Shown: positions 1 to 9,703 of the stretch, one piece after another | Layout: the number at the start of each line of letters is the position of its first letter | How positions within the stretch are numbered: the first letter of the stretch is position 1 | Assembly (NCBI RefSeq): GCF_000498355.1 | Contig: NZ_AVSV01000028.1 | Coordinates: forward strand, 124,001 to 188,000 | Direction of reading: 5' to 3' | Length of the DNA: 64,000 nucleotides | Origin: Clostridium sp. Ade.TY | GTDB lineage: Bacteria; Bacillota; Clostridia; Clostridiales; Clostridiaceae | Notes under the pieces: model-generated | Told to the model about the DNA's origin: nothing | What the model saw: only the letters and a program-made list of their open reading frames with translations | Databases searched by the model: none | Position numbers and translations under genes: made by a program

Positions 1-881
1 ATACATGGACCTATAACAAATCCAAAATGATATTCTGATATTTTTTTATCTGATAGTTTTTTAACTTTTATAAGTTCTTTAATACCTTTTTTATTACTAT
101 TATTTATAAGTTCTAAACCTTTTTTAACTATTATTCTATTTTCATCTAAAATATCAACAACATCACAGACTGTAGCAATAGCTGCATATTCTAAAAGGTC
201 TATAATATCTTCTTCATTTTTATTTAAAGTTTTATACAAACCCTGAACAAATTTAAATGCAACTCCTGCTCCACAAAGATTTTTAAATGGATAATTACAA
301 TCTTCTCTTTTTGGATTTATTACAGCATCAGCATTTGGCATAACACTTCTTTTTAATCCATCCTCTTCTACAAAAGGTATATCATGATGGTCTGTTATTA
401 CAACTTCTAAGTCTAATTCTTTTGCATATTTAACTTCTTCAACAGCTGATATTCCATTATCACAAGTTAATAAAACTTCAGCACCTTCCTCTTTTAAGAC
501 TTTTATTCTATTTGAATTCATACCATAACCTTCGTTTTCTCTATTTGGTATATGATATTTAAAATTTGCATTTAGATTTTTAAGTGCTTTATAAAGTATA
601 GCTGTACTACATACTCCATCACAGTCATAATCACCATATATAACTATCTTCTTCCCTTTTTCTATAGCATCCTTTATTATATTGACACCTTTTTCTAAAT
701 CTTTAAGTAAAAAGCTATCATACATATCACAAATTTTGCCATTAAGAAAAAGAGAAGCGGATTCTTTATTAGAAATTCCCCTATTAGCTAACAATCTTAA
801 TATAAGACTATTTTCATCAAATTCTTTAGCTAAATTTTGAAATTCTAATTTTTTATTTCTTACTAGCCACTTCTCTTTCAT
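1..881 (-). CDS. recJ: Single-stranded-DNA-specific exonuclease RecJ (N-terminal part, cut by window edge)
   Basis: Reading leftward from an ATG at 881, the frame stays open to base 1, so about 293 N-terminal residues are present and the C-terminus lies outside the window. RecJ is a 5'-3' single-strand exonuclease of recombination and mismatch repair. The DHH phosphoesterase motifs are visible: a DYDCDG metal site at residues 84-89 and the DHH triad at 164-166, with a CDNG motif between them. The gene starts 16 bases after the stop of the DJ-1-like gene and is probably the last visible member of the mnmH-parE-parC run. The start has an AAAGGTG ribosome binding site. Identification is secure; only completeness is unknown. 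Confidence 0.93.
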   Translation of the reverse strand, partial: MKEKWLVRNKKLEFQNLAKEFDENSLILRLLANRGISNKESASLFLNGKICDMYDSFLLKDLEKGVNIIKDAIEKGKKIVIYGDYDCDGVCSTAILYKALKNLNANFKYHIPNRENEGYGMNSNRIKVLKEEGAEVLLTCDNGISAVEEVKYAKELDLEVVITDHHDIPFVEEDGLKRSVMPNADAVINPKREDCNYPFKNLCGAGVAFKFVQGLYKTLNKNEEDIIDLLEYAAIATVCDVVDILDENRIIVKKGLELINNSNKKGIKELIKVKKLSDKKISEYHFGFVIGPC

Positions 882-897
882 TCTAATTCACCTTTTA

Positions 898-1443
898 TTA
901 TTTTACTAAATTATATAACATTTCTTCTCTTAAAGACTTTTCTTTATCTGATCCTAACTCTTTTAATATGTTATAAGAAAATTCTAATGCTGTTGCAGGT
1001 CCTCTACTTGTTATTATGTTGCCACTTACAACCACTAAATCTTCTTTATAATTAGCACCTCTTAATTCATTTTCAAATCCCGGATAAGAAGTTACATCTT
1101 TTCCATCTATTACAGAAGCTTTATCCAAAACTATTGGTGCCGCACATATAGCTGCAACCTTTTTATTATCTTTTAATACATTTTGAATTAAATTTATAAC
1201 TTTAGAATTATCCCTTAAGTTAGTAGCTCCTGGCATTCCACCTGGAAGTACAACCATATCAACATAATTTACATCATCAATTAAAAGATCAGCTTTAACT
1301 GTTATATTATGTGCTCCAGTAACATATTCTTTATCAATTGATACAAGATTACATTCTATATTTGCTCTTCTTAAAACATCAACAACTGTTAATGCCTCAA
1401 TTTCTTCAAAACCATTTGCTAATAATACACAAACTTTTTTCAT
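898..1443 (-). CDS. DJ-1/PfpI family protein (YajL/ThiJ-like)
   Basis: This 181-residue protein has the single-domain DJ-1/PfpI fold. The nucleophile elbow AAICAAP places the reactive cysteine at residue 100, and a conserved glutamate near residues 13-16 (GFEEIE) is where DJ-1 proteins position the residue that tunes this cysteine. Members act as glyoxalase/deglycase-like or redox-stress proteins; the substrate here cannot be read from sequence. It lies between parC and recJ with short gaps on both sides, so it is likely co-transcribed with DNA-maintenance genes. The start is preceded by AGGAAGGATGAG. The family call is firm, the biochemical role open. Confidence 0.85.
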   Translation of the reverse strand: MKKVCVLLANGFEEIEALTVVDVLRRANIECNLVSIDKEYVTGAHNITVKADLLIDDVNYVDMVVLPGGMPGATNLRDNSKVINLIQNVLKDNKKVAAICAAPIVLDKASVIDGKDVTSYPGFENELRGANYKEDLVVVSGNIITSRGPATALEFSYNILKELGSDKEKSLREEMLYNLVK

Positions 1444-1464
1444 AAATACTCATCCTTCCTAAAA

Positions 1465-4371
1465 TTAATTATATTGAACTGTTTTTATTTCATCATCTAA
1501 AGAAACCATCATTATATCAGTTCCTCTACCTGCTCTATTTTGTAATTTAATATCAGTTAAATTTACTTCCTCAGTATTTTTATTAGATGATGTTAAAATA
1601 AATGTTTTATCAATATTAGACGTAACTGCTATTTCATCATTGTTAATATCAATAACTTTAGCATATATAACTTCATCATCTTCTTTTAAACTTATTCCAG
1701 TTACTCCTGATGCAATTTTACCCATAGTATTTATATTAGTTGATAAGAAACGAATGGCCATTCCTTTTTTAGTTATAAGTACTATTTGACCATTATCTAC
1801 TTTACTTATTTGAACTGAAACAACTTCATCATCTTCATGCTTTAATTTATAATATTGAGTTTCTGAAAAATCATTATTAAATTCATTTAATAATGTTTTC
1901 TTTATAAGCCCACTATTTATAGCAGCATAAACAGCTAAATCATCTCTATATTCTTTTACTGAAATTATTTTAATTATTTTCTCATCTTTTAATAATCCAT
2001 CAACTACTTTATTTAATTCAATATCATTTTTAGTAACACTATCTAATATAAATGATTTTATTTTAAATGCATTTCCTTTATTAGTAAATAATAATATATC
2101 ACTTAAAGTATCAGTGTAAGTTTTTAAATCATCATTTTTACTAATTCTAGAGAATGCTTTTAAACTATTTTTATTAGTTACTCCAACTACAAACTCTTTA
2201 TATTCTAAATTATCTACATATTCACATTCTATTACTTTATCTTTATCTACAAGTCTAAATAATTCAGCTCCTAATATGTTTCTTGGAGTTTCTAATATTT
2301 CTTTAAGTTCTAAATTAAACTCTAGTCCTAGTTTAGTTTTTATTTTTAAGAATTCTTTATTATCTTCTCTATCTAATATTATTACATTTATAACTTCTTC
2401 TCCATCTTTAAGTTTTAAAGCTTGAAGCTTAGTATATGAAGTTTGGAATTTATCTAATGATGTTTTCTTAATAACTCCTCTATCTGTTATAAATTGAACA
2501 TATTTATTAGGATTTAGAGATGTTTGAGATGTTACAAATACTATTTCCTCATCATCTAAACTAAGTGTTTTAATTAAAGTATCTATTCTCTCTCCTTTAT
2601 CCTTCCATTTTCCTTCTGGGATATTTATACCTTTTATTTGATACATATTACCTTTATTAGTAAATAATAATATATTATCCCTTGTATTTGATTCAAATAA
2701 GAATTTAAGCTCATCTCCTTCTCTATATTCAATAAGACTTACATCTTGATTTGATCTTATATAGTTTTTAGTTGGAATTCTTTTTATAAATCCATCTTTT
2801 GATAATGTAACCATTACATCTTCTACTACTATAAGTTCTTCTACATCTATTTTAGCTTTACTATCATCTTCTATAATTTTAGTTCTTCTATCATTTTTAT
2901 ATTTATCAGTAACTTCTTTAAGTTCTTTTTTTACTACTTTTAAAAGTTCTTTTTCTTCTGATAATATTTTCTTAAATTTCTTTATTAATTTTAAAAGTTC
3001 ATTATATTCTTTTTTAAATACATTTATCTCAAGTCCAGTAAGTCTATAAAGCATAAGTTCAAGTATTGCACCAGCCTGTATTTCTGTAAATCCAAAGTTA
3101 TTAATTAAATTTTCTGATGCATCTTTTTTAGATTTTGATGCTCTAATTGTTTTAATAACTTCATCCATAATATCTATAGCCTTTATAAACCCTTCAACTA
3201 TATGAAATCTCTTTTCAGCTACTTCAAGTTCTTTTTTAGTTCTTCTAATTACAATTTCTTTTTGATGGTTAACATAATGGCCTATAATAGTTTTAAGTCC
3301 CATAGTTTCAGGTTTTCCATCAGCTAATGCAACCATATTAAAACTTATGTTACATTGAAGATCTGTTTTTTTAAATAAATACTTTAAAACTTTTTCTACT
3401 TCTGATTCTGTAAATGCTTTTTTAAATTCTATAACAGCTCTAATACCATTTCTATCTGATTCATCTCTTATATCTGTTATTCCTTCTAAAACTTTAGCAT
3501 GCTTTTTATCTGCTGTCATTTCTGAAATAACTTGAAGAAGCTTTGATTTATTTCTTCTATATGGAAATTCTGTAATTACTATTCCTAATCTTCCATTTTC
3601 TAATGTTTCTATAGATGTTTTAGCTCTACAAGTTACTTTACCTTCACCTGTTGCATAAGCAGATTTCAATGAATTTTTACCAATTAAAACTCCACCAGTT
3701 GGAAGATCTGGTCCTTTTATATACTCCATAAGACCTTCTGTTGTTATATCAGGATTATCAATATATGCTAATACTCCCTCTGTAACTTCTCCTAAATTAT
3801 GTGGAGGTATATTAGTTGCAAGTCCAACTGCTATACCAAAAGTTCCATTAACTAAAAGATTTGGATATCTACTTGGAAGAACTGTAGGTTCCATTTCACT
3901 ATCTGAATAGTTTGGAACCATATCAACAGTGTCTTTATCTATATCTCTTATCATTTCCATTGCAATAGGTGCAAGTCTTGCTTCCGTATATCTCATAGCA
4001 GCTGCCCCATCACCATCTATTGAACCCCAGTTTCCGTGTCCATCTATTAAGGGTTCTCTAGTTGAAAAATTTTGTGCAAGTATTACCATAGCATCATATA
4101 CTGATGAATCTCCATGTGGATGAAACTTACCTAAAATATCTCCAACTATTCTAGCAGATTTATAATAAGGTCTTTCTGGAAAAGCCTTTAAAAGATATGC
4201 CCCATAAAGAATTCTTCTATGAACTGGCTTAAGTCCATCCCTTACATCTGGAAGTGCTCTATCTTTTGCAACTTCTATAGCGTAAGGTAAATAATTATCT
4301 GGCATAGCTTCTTCAAGCGGAACTCTTATTATATTTCTATCTATCGGTATATTATTAACTTTTTTAGCCAT
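1465..4371 (-). CDS. parC: Type IIA DNA topoisomerase subunit A (ParC/GyrA family)
   Basis: A 968-residue breakage-reunion subunit that partners the ParE-like protein encoded 20 bases upstream. The catalytic tyrosine is Y128 in AAAMRYTEARL. The quinolone-determining region reads HPHGDSSVYD at 84-93, with Ser89 and Asp93 matching the wild-type E. coli GyrA Ser83/Asp87. Domains run winged helix/tower, a long coiled coil (about 435-500), then a C-terminal beta-pinwheel of repeated blades from about 520. A GyrA-box-like QNRAGRG lies in the last blade, close to the C-terminus, not in the first blade as in true gyrase. I therefore prefer topoisomerase IV-like ParC, though many clostridial homologues are annotated as a second gyrase A. 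ATG follows TGGAG. Confidence 0.85.
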   Translation of the reverse strand: MAKKVNNIPIDRNIIRVPLEEAMPDNYLPYAIEVAKDRALPDVRDGLKPVHRRILYGAYLLKAFPERPYYKSARIVGDILGKFHPHGDSSVYDAMVILAQNFSTREPLIDGHGNWGSIDGDGAAAMRYTEARLAPIAMEMIRDIDKDTVDMVPNYSDSEMEPTVLPSRYPNLLVNGTFGIAVGLATNIPPHNLGEVTEGVLAYIDNPDITTEGLMEYIKGPDLPTGGVLIGKNSLKSAYATGEGKVTCRAKTSIETLENGRLGIVITEFPYRRNKSKLLQVISEMTADKKHAKVLEGITDIRDESDRNGIRAVIEFKKAFTESEVEKVLKYLFKKTDLQCNISFNMVALADGKPETMGLKTIIGHYVNHQKEIVIRRTKKELEVAEKRFHIVEGFIKAIDIMDEVIKTIRASKSKKDASENLINNFGFTEIQAGAILELMLYRLTGLEINVFKKEYNELLKLIKKFKKILSEEKELLKVVKKELKEVTDKYKNDRRTKIIEDDSKAKIDVEELIVVEDVMVTLSKDGFIKRIPTKNYIRSNQDVSLIEYREGDELKFLFESNTRDNILLFTNKGNMYQIKGINIPEGKWKDKGERIDTLIKTLSLDDEEIVFVTSQTSLNPNKYVQFITDRGVIKKTSLDKFQTSYTKLQALKLKDGEEVINVIILDREDNKEFLKIKTKLGLEFNLELKEILETPRNILGAELFRLVDKDKVIECEYVDNLEYKEFVVGVTNKNSLKAFSRISKNDDLKTYTDTLSDILLFTNKGNAFKIKSFILDSVTKNDIELNKVVDGLLKDEKIIKIISVKEYRDDLAVYAAINSGLIKKTLLNEFNNDFSETQYYKLKHEDDEVVSVQISKVDNGQIVLITKKGMAIRFLSTNINTMGKIASGVTGISLKEDDEVIYAKVIDINNDEIAVTSNIDKTFILTSSNKNTEEVNLTDIKLQNRAGRGTDIMMVSLDDEIKTVQYN

Positions 4372-4391
4372 AAAATTACTCCATTTCTATT

Positions 4392-6341
4392 TTAAAATTC
4401 TCCATATTTGTACATATACTTTCTTCTAGGTTCAACAATATCGCCCATAAGAAGTGATACCATTTTTTCAGCCTTTGCAGCATCCTCTATTGTAACTTGA
4501 AGTAAAGTTCTAGTTTCTGGATTTAAAGTAGTATCCCATAATTGATCAGGGTTCATTTCTCCAAGTCCTTTGTATCTTTGAATTAGAGCACCCTTTCCAA
4601 TTTCTTTTTTAACTTCTTCAAGTTCTTCATCTGAATAAGCATATTTACTTATTTCTTTACCTTTAACCTTTTTATAAACCTTATAAAGTGGCGGCATAGC
4701 TAAATATAAATGTCCATTTGCAATTAATGGTCTCATATACTTATATATATAAGTCATCCATAATGTTCTTATATGATATCCATCAACATCAGCATCACTC
4801 ATAATAATTATTTTGTTATATTTTAAATCATCTTCACTATAATTATCTAAAGTTCCTGTTCCTATAGCTGTATTAAATATTTTAAGTTCTTCTGAAGCTA
4901 GTACATTTTCAAGCTTTTGCTTTTCAGTATTCATTATTTTACCTTTTGATGGCATTATACTTTGAAATCTTCTATCTCTAGCTTGTTTTACTGAACCACC
5001 TGCTGAATCTCCCTCAACAACTATAAATTCATTATATTCTTTAGCTCTCCCCGTACAAACTGCCACTTTTCCAGCAAGAGGAGCAGTCCCTTTACCTATT
5101 TTCTTTTTTTCTGCCTCATTTATTTTTTTAATTTTCTCTCTTCTTTGCGCTGCTGATAGTGCATTATTTATTATTTTAGATGCTAATTCCTTATTATCTT
5201 CAATCCATTCTGAAAGTTTAGTGTATGCAACTTCATTCATCATAGTATATGCTTCAGCATTTCCAAGCTTAGTTTTAGTTTGACCTTCAAATACTGGATT
5301 TGAAATTTTTATTCTAACTATGGCAGTCATACCTTCTCTTAAATCATCGCCTTCAAACTCTTTATCTTTCTCTTTTACGAGCCCAAGTTTTTTAGACCAT
5401 TCTTTAAATGCTCTAGTCATCCCTGTCTTAAATCCAGTTTCATGAGTTCCAGCTTCAGTTGTTGGTATATTATTTACATAACTTGCTATATTATCTGTTG
5501 TTGAATCTGTAAATTGCATACAAACTTCGCCTGACATAAATATACCACTAATTTCTTTATCTCCTTCAAACAATATAGGATCTTTATGAAGTGGAATCTT
5601 ACTTTCATTTAAGTATTCTATAAAATCTAAAAGACCTCTTTCTGAATAATATTCTTTCTTAATTTCTTCATCTTTTCTATTATCTATAAGTTCAAGTCTC
5701 ATACCTTTATTTTGGAATGCTAATTCTTGAAGTCTCTCATCTATTATGTCAAATTTAAATTCAGTTGTTGAAAATATATCTTTATCAGGTAAAAAAGTTA
5801 CTTTAGTTCCTGTATCTTTACATTTCCCAACTATATCTAAGGAAGTCACAGGAGTACCTGGCATATTTTTCTTAAGTTCTTTGTCATAAGCATATTCAAA
5901 TCTTTGCTTATAAATTTTCCCATTTTGATGAACTTCTACTTCCACCCATTTTGACAACGCATTTACAACAGCCGCTCCAACACCATGTAATCCACCTGAA
6001 GTTTTATAGTTCTTATTATCAAATTTTCCTCCAGTATGAAGTTCAGTATAAACCATCTCAACTCCACTTTTTTTCTTAATAGGGTGTATACCTGTTGGTA
6101 TTCCTCTACCATCATCAATTATAGTTACACTTTTATCTTTATTTAAAATAATAGTTGCTTTACTTCCATACCCATTAGATATTTCATCTATAGAGTTATC
6201 TAGTATTTCCCAAACGCAATGATGTAAACCCTTGCTTCCTGTAGAACCTATATACATTCCAGGTCTTATCCTTACCGGTTCTAATTTTTCTAAAGATGTT
6301 AAATCAGTAACATCATATGACACTTTACTTTCCTTTACCAT
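4392..6341 (-). CDS. parE: Type IIA DNA topoisomerase subunit B (ParE/GyrB family)
   Basis: The ATPase subunit for the adjacent ParC-like protein. The GHKL ATPase motifs are clear: EILDNSIDE, DDGRGIP and GGLHGVGAAVVNALS. The TOPRIM domain shows VEGDSAGGS and DADVDGYHI. I start it at 6341, where GGAGG lies five bases upstream; the frame can extend 13 codons further, but that would overlap the end of mnmH and lacks a ribosome binding site. The C-terminus ends just after the conserved RKYMYKYGE-type tail, giving about 649 residues, normal for GyrB/ParE. Gyrase versus topoisomerase IV cannot be settled from this subunit alone; the pairing with a non-gyrase-like C-terminal domain favours topo IV. 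Confidence 0.87.
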   Translation of the reverse strand: MVKESKVSYDVTDLTSLEKLEPVRIRPGMYIGSTGSKGLHHCVWEILDNSIDEISNGYGSKATIILNKDKSVTIIDDGRGIPTGIHPIKKKSGVEMVYTELHTGGKFDNKNYKTSGGLHGVGAAVVNALSKWVEVEVHQNGKIYKQRFEYAYDKELKKNMPGTPVTSLDIVGKCKDTGTKVTFLPDKDIFSTTEFKFDIIDERLQELAFQNKGMRLELIDNRKDEEIKKEYYSERGLLDFIEYLNESKIPLHKDPILFEGDKEISGIFMSGEVCMQFTDSTTDNIASYVNNIPTTEAGTHETGFKTGMTRAFKEWSKKLGLVKEKDKEFEGDDLREGMTAIVRIKISNPVFEGQTKTKLGNAEAYTMMNEVAYTKLSEWIEDNKELASKIINNALSAAQRREKIKKINEAEKKKIGKGTAPLAGKVAVCTGRAKEYNEFIVVEGDSAGGSVKQARDRRFQSIMPSKGKIMNTEKQKLENVLASEELKIFNTAIGTGTLDNYSEDDLKYNKIIIMSDADVDGYHIRTLWMTYIYKYMRPLIANGHLYLAMPPLYKVYKKVKGKEISKYAYSDEELEEVKKEIGKGALIQRYKGLGEMNPDQLWDTTLNPETRTLLQVTIEDAAKAEKMVSLLMGDIVEPRRKYMYKYGEF

Positions 6342-6354
6342 CATTACCTCCATA

Positions 6355-7392
6355 TTAAGAATTTTTATTATATATATCAATTAATTTATTTATAGTATCT
6401 TCTTTATCTTTATTCATTATAGTTTCATAAAACTCTTTTACTTTAAATCCATTTGAATAAAGTGGATCGTAATATTTTACCATAAGCTCCTCGCAAACAG
6501 TTTTATAATCACCTTTTTCTAAAAGAACCTTATACTCTTCTATTCTTTTTTCTCCAATATATTTTTTTAAATTATTTAAAGCTTTAATAAGTTCCTTTAC
6601 ACTATCTTCACCATTTATGTATTCATTTATTAATAAATTACTTCTATTTTCTATAGAATCTTCTATACATATTCTTATACTATTGTTGTTCATAGAATTC
6701 CACACACAATCAGGAATTATAACATTTCCTATTCTTTTACTTTCGCCTTCAATAAAGACTAAATTGCTTTTTCTATTTTTAAGTGCCTCAAAAATTTCTG
6801 TTTCAAACTTCTTTTGAGAATTGCATCCTCCAAGAGAAACTGCACCTAAAAATGATCCTCTATGATTAGCTGCACCTTCAAGATCTAAAATATCATAACC
6901 CTTTTCTTTTAAAGCTTTTAAATATTCAGTCTTTCCTACTCCTGTTTTACCATGTAAAACTATATATTTAACATCTTTATTTACTTTTTCAAAATTTTCA
7001 TTTATGTAGTTTCTATAAGCTTTATATCCACCTCTTAATTTATAAACCTTTATTCCTAATGAATATAAAAGAGAATATATACTTCCACTTCTCATTCCAC
7101 CTCTTGAACAAAATACTATAATTTTTTTATTTCTTATTTTATATAAATCTTGCATTTTATTAAAAATTTCGGGAAGTCTTTTTGAAATACATTCAATTCC
7201 TTTACTTCTTGCTTCTTCTACTGACTTTCTAACATAAAGAGTACCTACTTCCGCTCTCTCTTCATCTAAAAGAACTGGAATATTTATTGCTCCCTTTATT
7301 GTTGATTTTTTAAATTCACTTTCACTTCTAACATCAACAAAAATACAATTTTTATCATTTGCTATTTTTTCGTAATCTATTATGTTAAACAT
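6355..7392 (-). CDS. mnmH: tRNA 2-selenouridine synthase (MnmH/SelU)
   Basis: MnmH exchanges the sulfur of 2-thiouridine at the wobble position of some tRNAs for selenium, through a geranylated intermediate. The protein has an N-terminal rhodanese domain with the reactive cysteine in VFCSRGGMRSGS (Cys95 from the chosen start) followed by a P-loop domain with HGKTGVGKT (148-155). The start at 7392 has AGGAG seven bases upstream; an ATG ten codons earlier has none. About 345 residues, the normal family length. It sits immediately upstream of parE with a 13-base gap and is probably co-transcribed. selD and the selenocysteine genes are not in this window. Confidence 0.9.
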   Translation of the reverse strand: MFNIIDYEKIANDKNCIFVDVRSESEFKKSTIKGAINIPVLLDEERAEVGTLYVRKSVEEARSKGIECISKRLPEIFNKMQDLYKIRNKKIIVFCSRGGMRSGSIYSLLYSLGIKVYKLRGGYKAYRNYINENFEKVNKDVKYIVLHGKTGVGKTEYLKALKEKGYDILDLEGAANHRGSFLGAVSLGGCNSQKKFETEIFEALKNRKSNLVFIEGESKRIGNVIIPDCVWNSMNNNSIRICIEDSIENRSNLLINEYINGEDSVKELIKALNNLKKYIGEKRIEEYKVLLEKGDYKTVCEELMVKYYDPLYSNGFKVKEFYETIMNKDKEDTINKLIDIYNKNS

Positions 7393-7460
7393 ACAAAAAC
7401 TCCTATTCAATTTATTAACCATTCTATTCTATCACATTTTTATAAAATAAAAAAAGAAAA

Positions 7461-7490
7461 AAAGTCGTACATATGTTTGTACGACTTTTT
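7461..7490 (-). terminator. Rho-independent terminator after tpx
   Basis: Ten-base-pair hairpin (arms AAAGTCGTAC and GTACGACTTT, loop of about eight) followed on the minus strand by a T-rich run. It lies 34 bases beyond the tpx stop codon. Confidence 0.85.
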
Positions 7491-7523
7491 ATATAAAATT
7501 TTTGTATTAATTTATTATTTTTA

Positions 7524-8021
7524 TTATTTATTTAAGTTATCTAAAACTTCTAAAACTTTATCATAATTTGGATGATCACTAACATTTTTACAGTATTCTA
7601 CATACACAACTTTATTGTCTTCATCAACAACAAATACAGCTCTTGCTAAAAATCCAACTTCTTCAATATATACTCCATAATTTTCTCCAAAGCTTCTATC
7701 TTTATAATCTGATAAAGTAACTACATTATCAACATCTGAAGCTCCACACCATCTTGCTTGAGCAAATGGTAAATCAACTGAAACTACATATATTGTAGTA
7801 TCTTTATATTTTGTTGCTTCTTTATTAAATCTCTTAACTTCTAAATCACACACTGGTGTATCTAATGATGGAACAGTTAAAAATACTCTCTTTCCACTTG
7901 TATCTTTTAATGTTACAGGTTTTAATTCAACATTTGAAACAACAAAATCTGGTGCTTGTTCACCAACTTTTACTTCTGCTCCTCTTATTGTTACTTTCTC
8001 TCCATTTAATTTTATATCCAT
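7524..8021 (-). CDS. tpx: Thiol peroxidase Tpx (atypical 2-Cys peroxiredoxin)
   Basis: A 165-residue cytosolic peroxiredoxin reducing H2O2 and alkyl hydroperoxides with thioredoxin as donor. The peroxidatic cysteine is Cys58 in SLDTPVCDLE, with the family Thr at 55, and the resolving cysteine is Cys92 in ARWCGA, the spacing diagnostic of Tpx. The ATG at 8021 follows AAAGGAG. It is a single-gene unit with its own promoter (8091-8118) and terminator (7461-7490). A 7-1-7 inverted repeat of Fur/PerR type lies just after the predicted transcription start, consistent with peroxide or metal control. Length and motifs are canonical. Confidence 0.95.
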   Translation of the reverse strand: MDIKLNGEKVTIRGAEVKVGEQAPDFVVSNVELKPVTLKDTSGKRVFLTVPSLDTPVCDLEVKRFNKEATKYKDTTIYVVSVDLPFAQARWCGASDVDNVVTLSDYKDRSFGENYGVYIEEVGFLARAVFVVDEDNKVVYVEYCKNVSDHPNYDKVLEVLDNLNK

Positions 8022-8067
8022 ATATATCGCTCCTTTGCGCTATTTTTATTTAATATTTAATTTCACT

Positions 8068-8082
8068 TAATAATTATTATCT
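8068..8082. promoter_or_regulatory. Possible Fur/PerR-type 7-1-7 operator of tpx
   Basis: On the minus strand the sequence is AGATAAT-A-ATTATTA. It differs from the general Fur consensus TGATAAT-N-ATTATCA at two positions and from the PerR consensus TTATAAT-N-ATTATAA at three. It lies at about +2 to +16 of the predicted tpx transcript, a repressor position. The surrounding DNA is so A+T-rich that a chance match is possible. Confidence 0.4.
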
Positions 8083-8090
8083 ATAAATAT

Positions 8091-8118
8091 ATTATACAAT
8101 TAAATAAAATAATTTCAA
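8091..8118 (-). promoter_or_regulatory. Sigma-A promoter of tpx
   Basis: Minus-strand -35 TTGAAA and -10 TATAAT separated by 16 bases, about 70 bases upstream of the tpx start codon. Confidence 0.65.
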
Positions 8119-8205
8119 CATAATTTTTTTGAACATTTTATTAATTGGATTTATATTAATAATTATAAAAATATTATTCTCAAAACATTTTATTTTTATT
8201 TAAAC

Positions 8206-8242
8206 AAAAAAAGATTTAAGGCAAAAGCCTTAAATCTTTTTT
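8206..8242 (-). terminator. Terminator after the glycosyltransferase gene
   Basis: Strong hairpin with arms AAAGATTTAAGGC and GCCTTAAATCTTT, a four-base loop and flanking A/T runs. It overlaps the stop codon of the glycosyltransferase at 8241. Confidence 0.88.
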
Positions 8243-9629
8243 ATAAATCACATATTTCAACATTTCTTACGTGTTTAGTATGACTCCACTCTTTATTGTT
8301 TTTGTTTAATATACCTTGAATTGTAATTGGAATCCAAGTTAAAGTATAGAATCCATATAATAGGAATCTTATAAATAATATTAAACCACTCTTTCCTAAA
8401 GCGATAAATGTAACTACAAGCATAATTAAATTATATAAAGCAGTTACTATCCAGAAAGAGAACTGACTATCTATCATACTTGATAGTATTGGTAATATAA
8501 ATACATTCATTGAATATATAAATATTATCGCAAAGAATCCAGTTGAAACTTTTTTCTCTAATTTTAAAACTAGAGGAGTTATTAAAAATTGGCAAATAAT
8601 AAATACTTTCCAACCTACATCACTAAACACATTACTTATTACAAATATATCTGAAGTTCCAAAATTACCTTGTATTAAAGTAAGTAGTGCTGATGCTGCT
8701 AATAAAAGTGTTACAAATGGTTGCATTACATATAATGCACAATCAAACATATACCATTTTCTTTTCTTAATTGCTTCTTTAATTAACTTAAAGAAGTATC
8801 TTGATGAAACATCGGCAAATCCTTGCATCCATCTTTTTCTTTGTGACCATGATTGCTTTAAAGTTAATGGTTTTTCATCAAATATTCTTGCATCATGTGC
8901 CCAGCCAACTTTTTCTCCATGTGATACAAGTTTACAAGTAAATTCCAAGTCTTCTGTAAGGCAAGTAGCACCCCATCCTAACTTTTGTAGCATATCTGTA
9001 TCTATAGCAAAACCAGTTCCACCTAATTGATTTGATAATCCAATATTATTTCTTGATAATTGGAACATTCTATTTTGTGACCAGAATGCTATTGAGTATG
9101 AAGTTGCAATCCATGAATCATTTGGATTTTTACTGTCTATGTATCCTTGTACAACTTTATATCCTTCTAACATTTTTGAGTTTATTTCTTTTAAAAAGTC
9201 CTCATGAACTAAATTATCTGCATCAAATATACATATAGCATCATATTTTTCGTCCATTTTAAAAAGTTTATCAAACATCCATTCAAGAGCGTAACCTTTA
9301 CCTCTTTTTTCTTTATTAAAACGTTCAAAAACATTTGCTCCATGTCTTCTTGATATTTCTGCAGTTTTATCTGTACAGTTATCCGCAATTACAAAAACAT
9401 CATATAATTCCTTTGGATAGTTAAGTTTTTGCATACTTTCAATAAGTTTACCTATAACTACTTCTTCATTATGTGCCGCTACTATCATAGCAAACTTTTT
9501 AGTTGGCGTATAATTTTTCTTTTCTTTTTTTCTATATAGGCCAAAAAAAGCCAATACTAAGTAATACATAGTTATGAAAAATACTAAGAATTGAAAAATT
9601 GCTGTTACGGCATAAATTATCTTTCCCAT
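8241..9629 (-). CDS. Membrane-embedded family 2 glycosyltransferase
   Basis: About 462 residues. The N-terminus has one or two membrane spans, then a cytosolic GT-A domain with the processive family 2 signatures: AAHNEE near the start, a DAD metal motif (FDADN), a TED motif (LTEDLEF) and QRKRW, the (Q/R)xxRW acceptor motif. At least four more membrane segments follow from about residue 300. This architecture matches PgaC/cellulose-synthase-like enzymes that polymerise and extrude a beta-linked polysaccharide, but the sugar is not predictable. The start at 9629 has AGGAG eight bases upstream; the longer frame to 9668 has no ribosome binding site. It is a single-gene unit with no partner genes nearby. 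Confidence 0.85.
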   Translation of the reverse strand: MGKIIYAVTAIFQFLVFFITMYYLVLAFFGLYRKKEKKNYTPTKKFAMIVAAHNEEVVIGKLIESMQKLNYPKELYDVFVIADNCTDKTAEISRRHGANVFERFNKEKRGKGYALEWMFDKLFKMDEKYDAICIFDADNLVHEDFLKEINSKMLEGYKVVQGYIDSKNPNDSWIATSYSIAFWSQNRMFQLSRNNIGLSNQLGGTGFAIDTDMLQKLGWGATCLTEDLEFTCKLVSHGEKVGWAHDARIFDEKPLTLKQSWSQRKRWMQGFADVSSRYFFKLIKEAIKKRKWYMFDCALYVMQPFVTLLLAASALLTLIQGNFGTSDIFVISNVFSDVGWKVFIICQFLITPLVLKLEKKVSTGFFAIIFIYSMNVFILPILSSMIDSQFSFWIVTALYNLIMLVVTFIALGKSGLILFIRFLLYGFYTLTWIPITIQGILNKNNKEWSHTKHVRNVEICDL

Positions 9630-9703
9630 TAAATTCACTCCTAATGACAAATGGAAATTCTTCCCCATTCATTTTTCTATTTTCTCTAAAATACATCCTT
9701 TTA

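Noticed and set aside
3929-4123. 64-codon open frame on the plus strand inside parC
   Set aside because: It lies antisense to the conserved topoisomerase sequence, has no good ribosome binding site and no family resemblance; it is a shadow of parC codon use.
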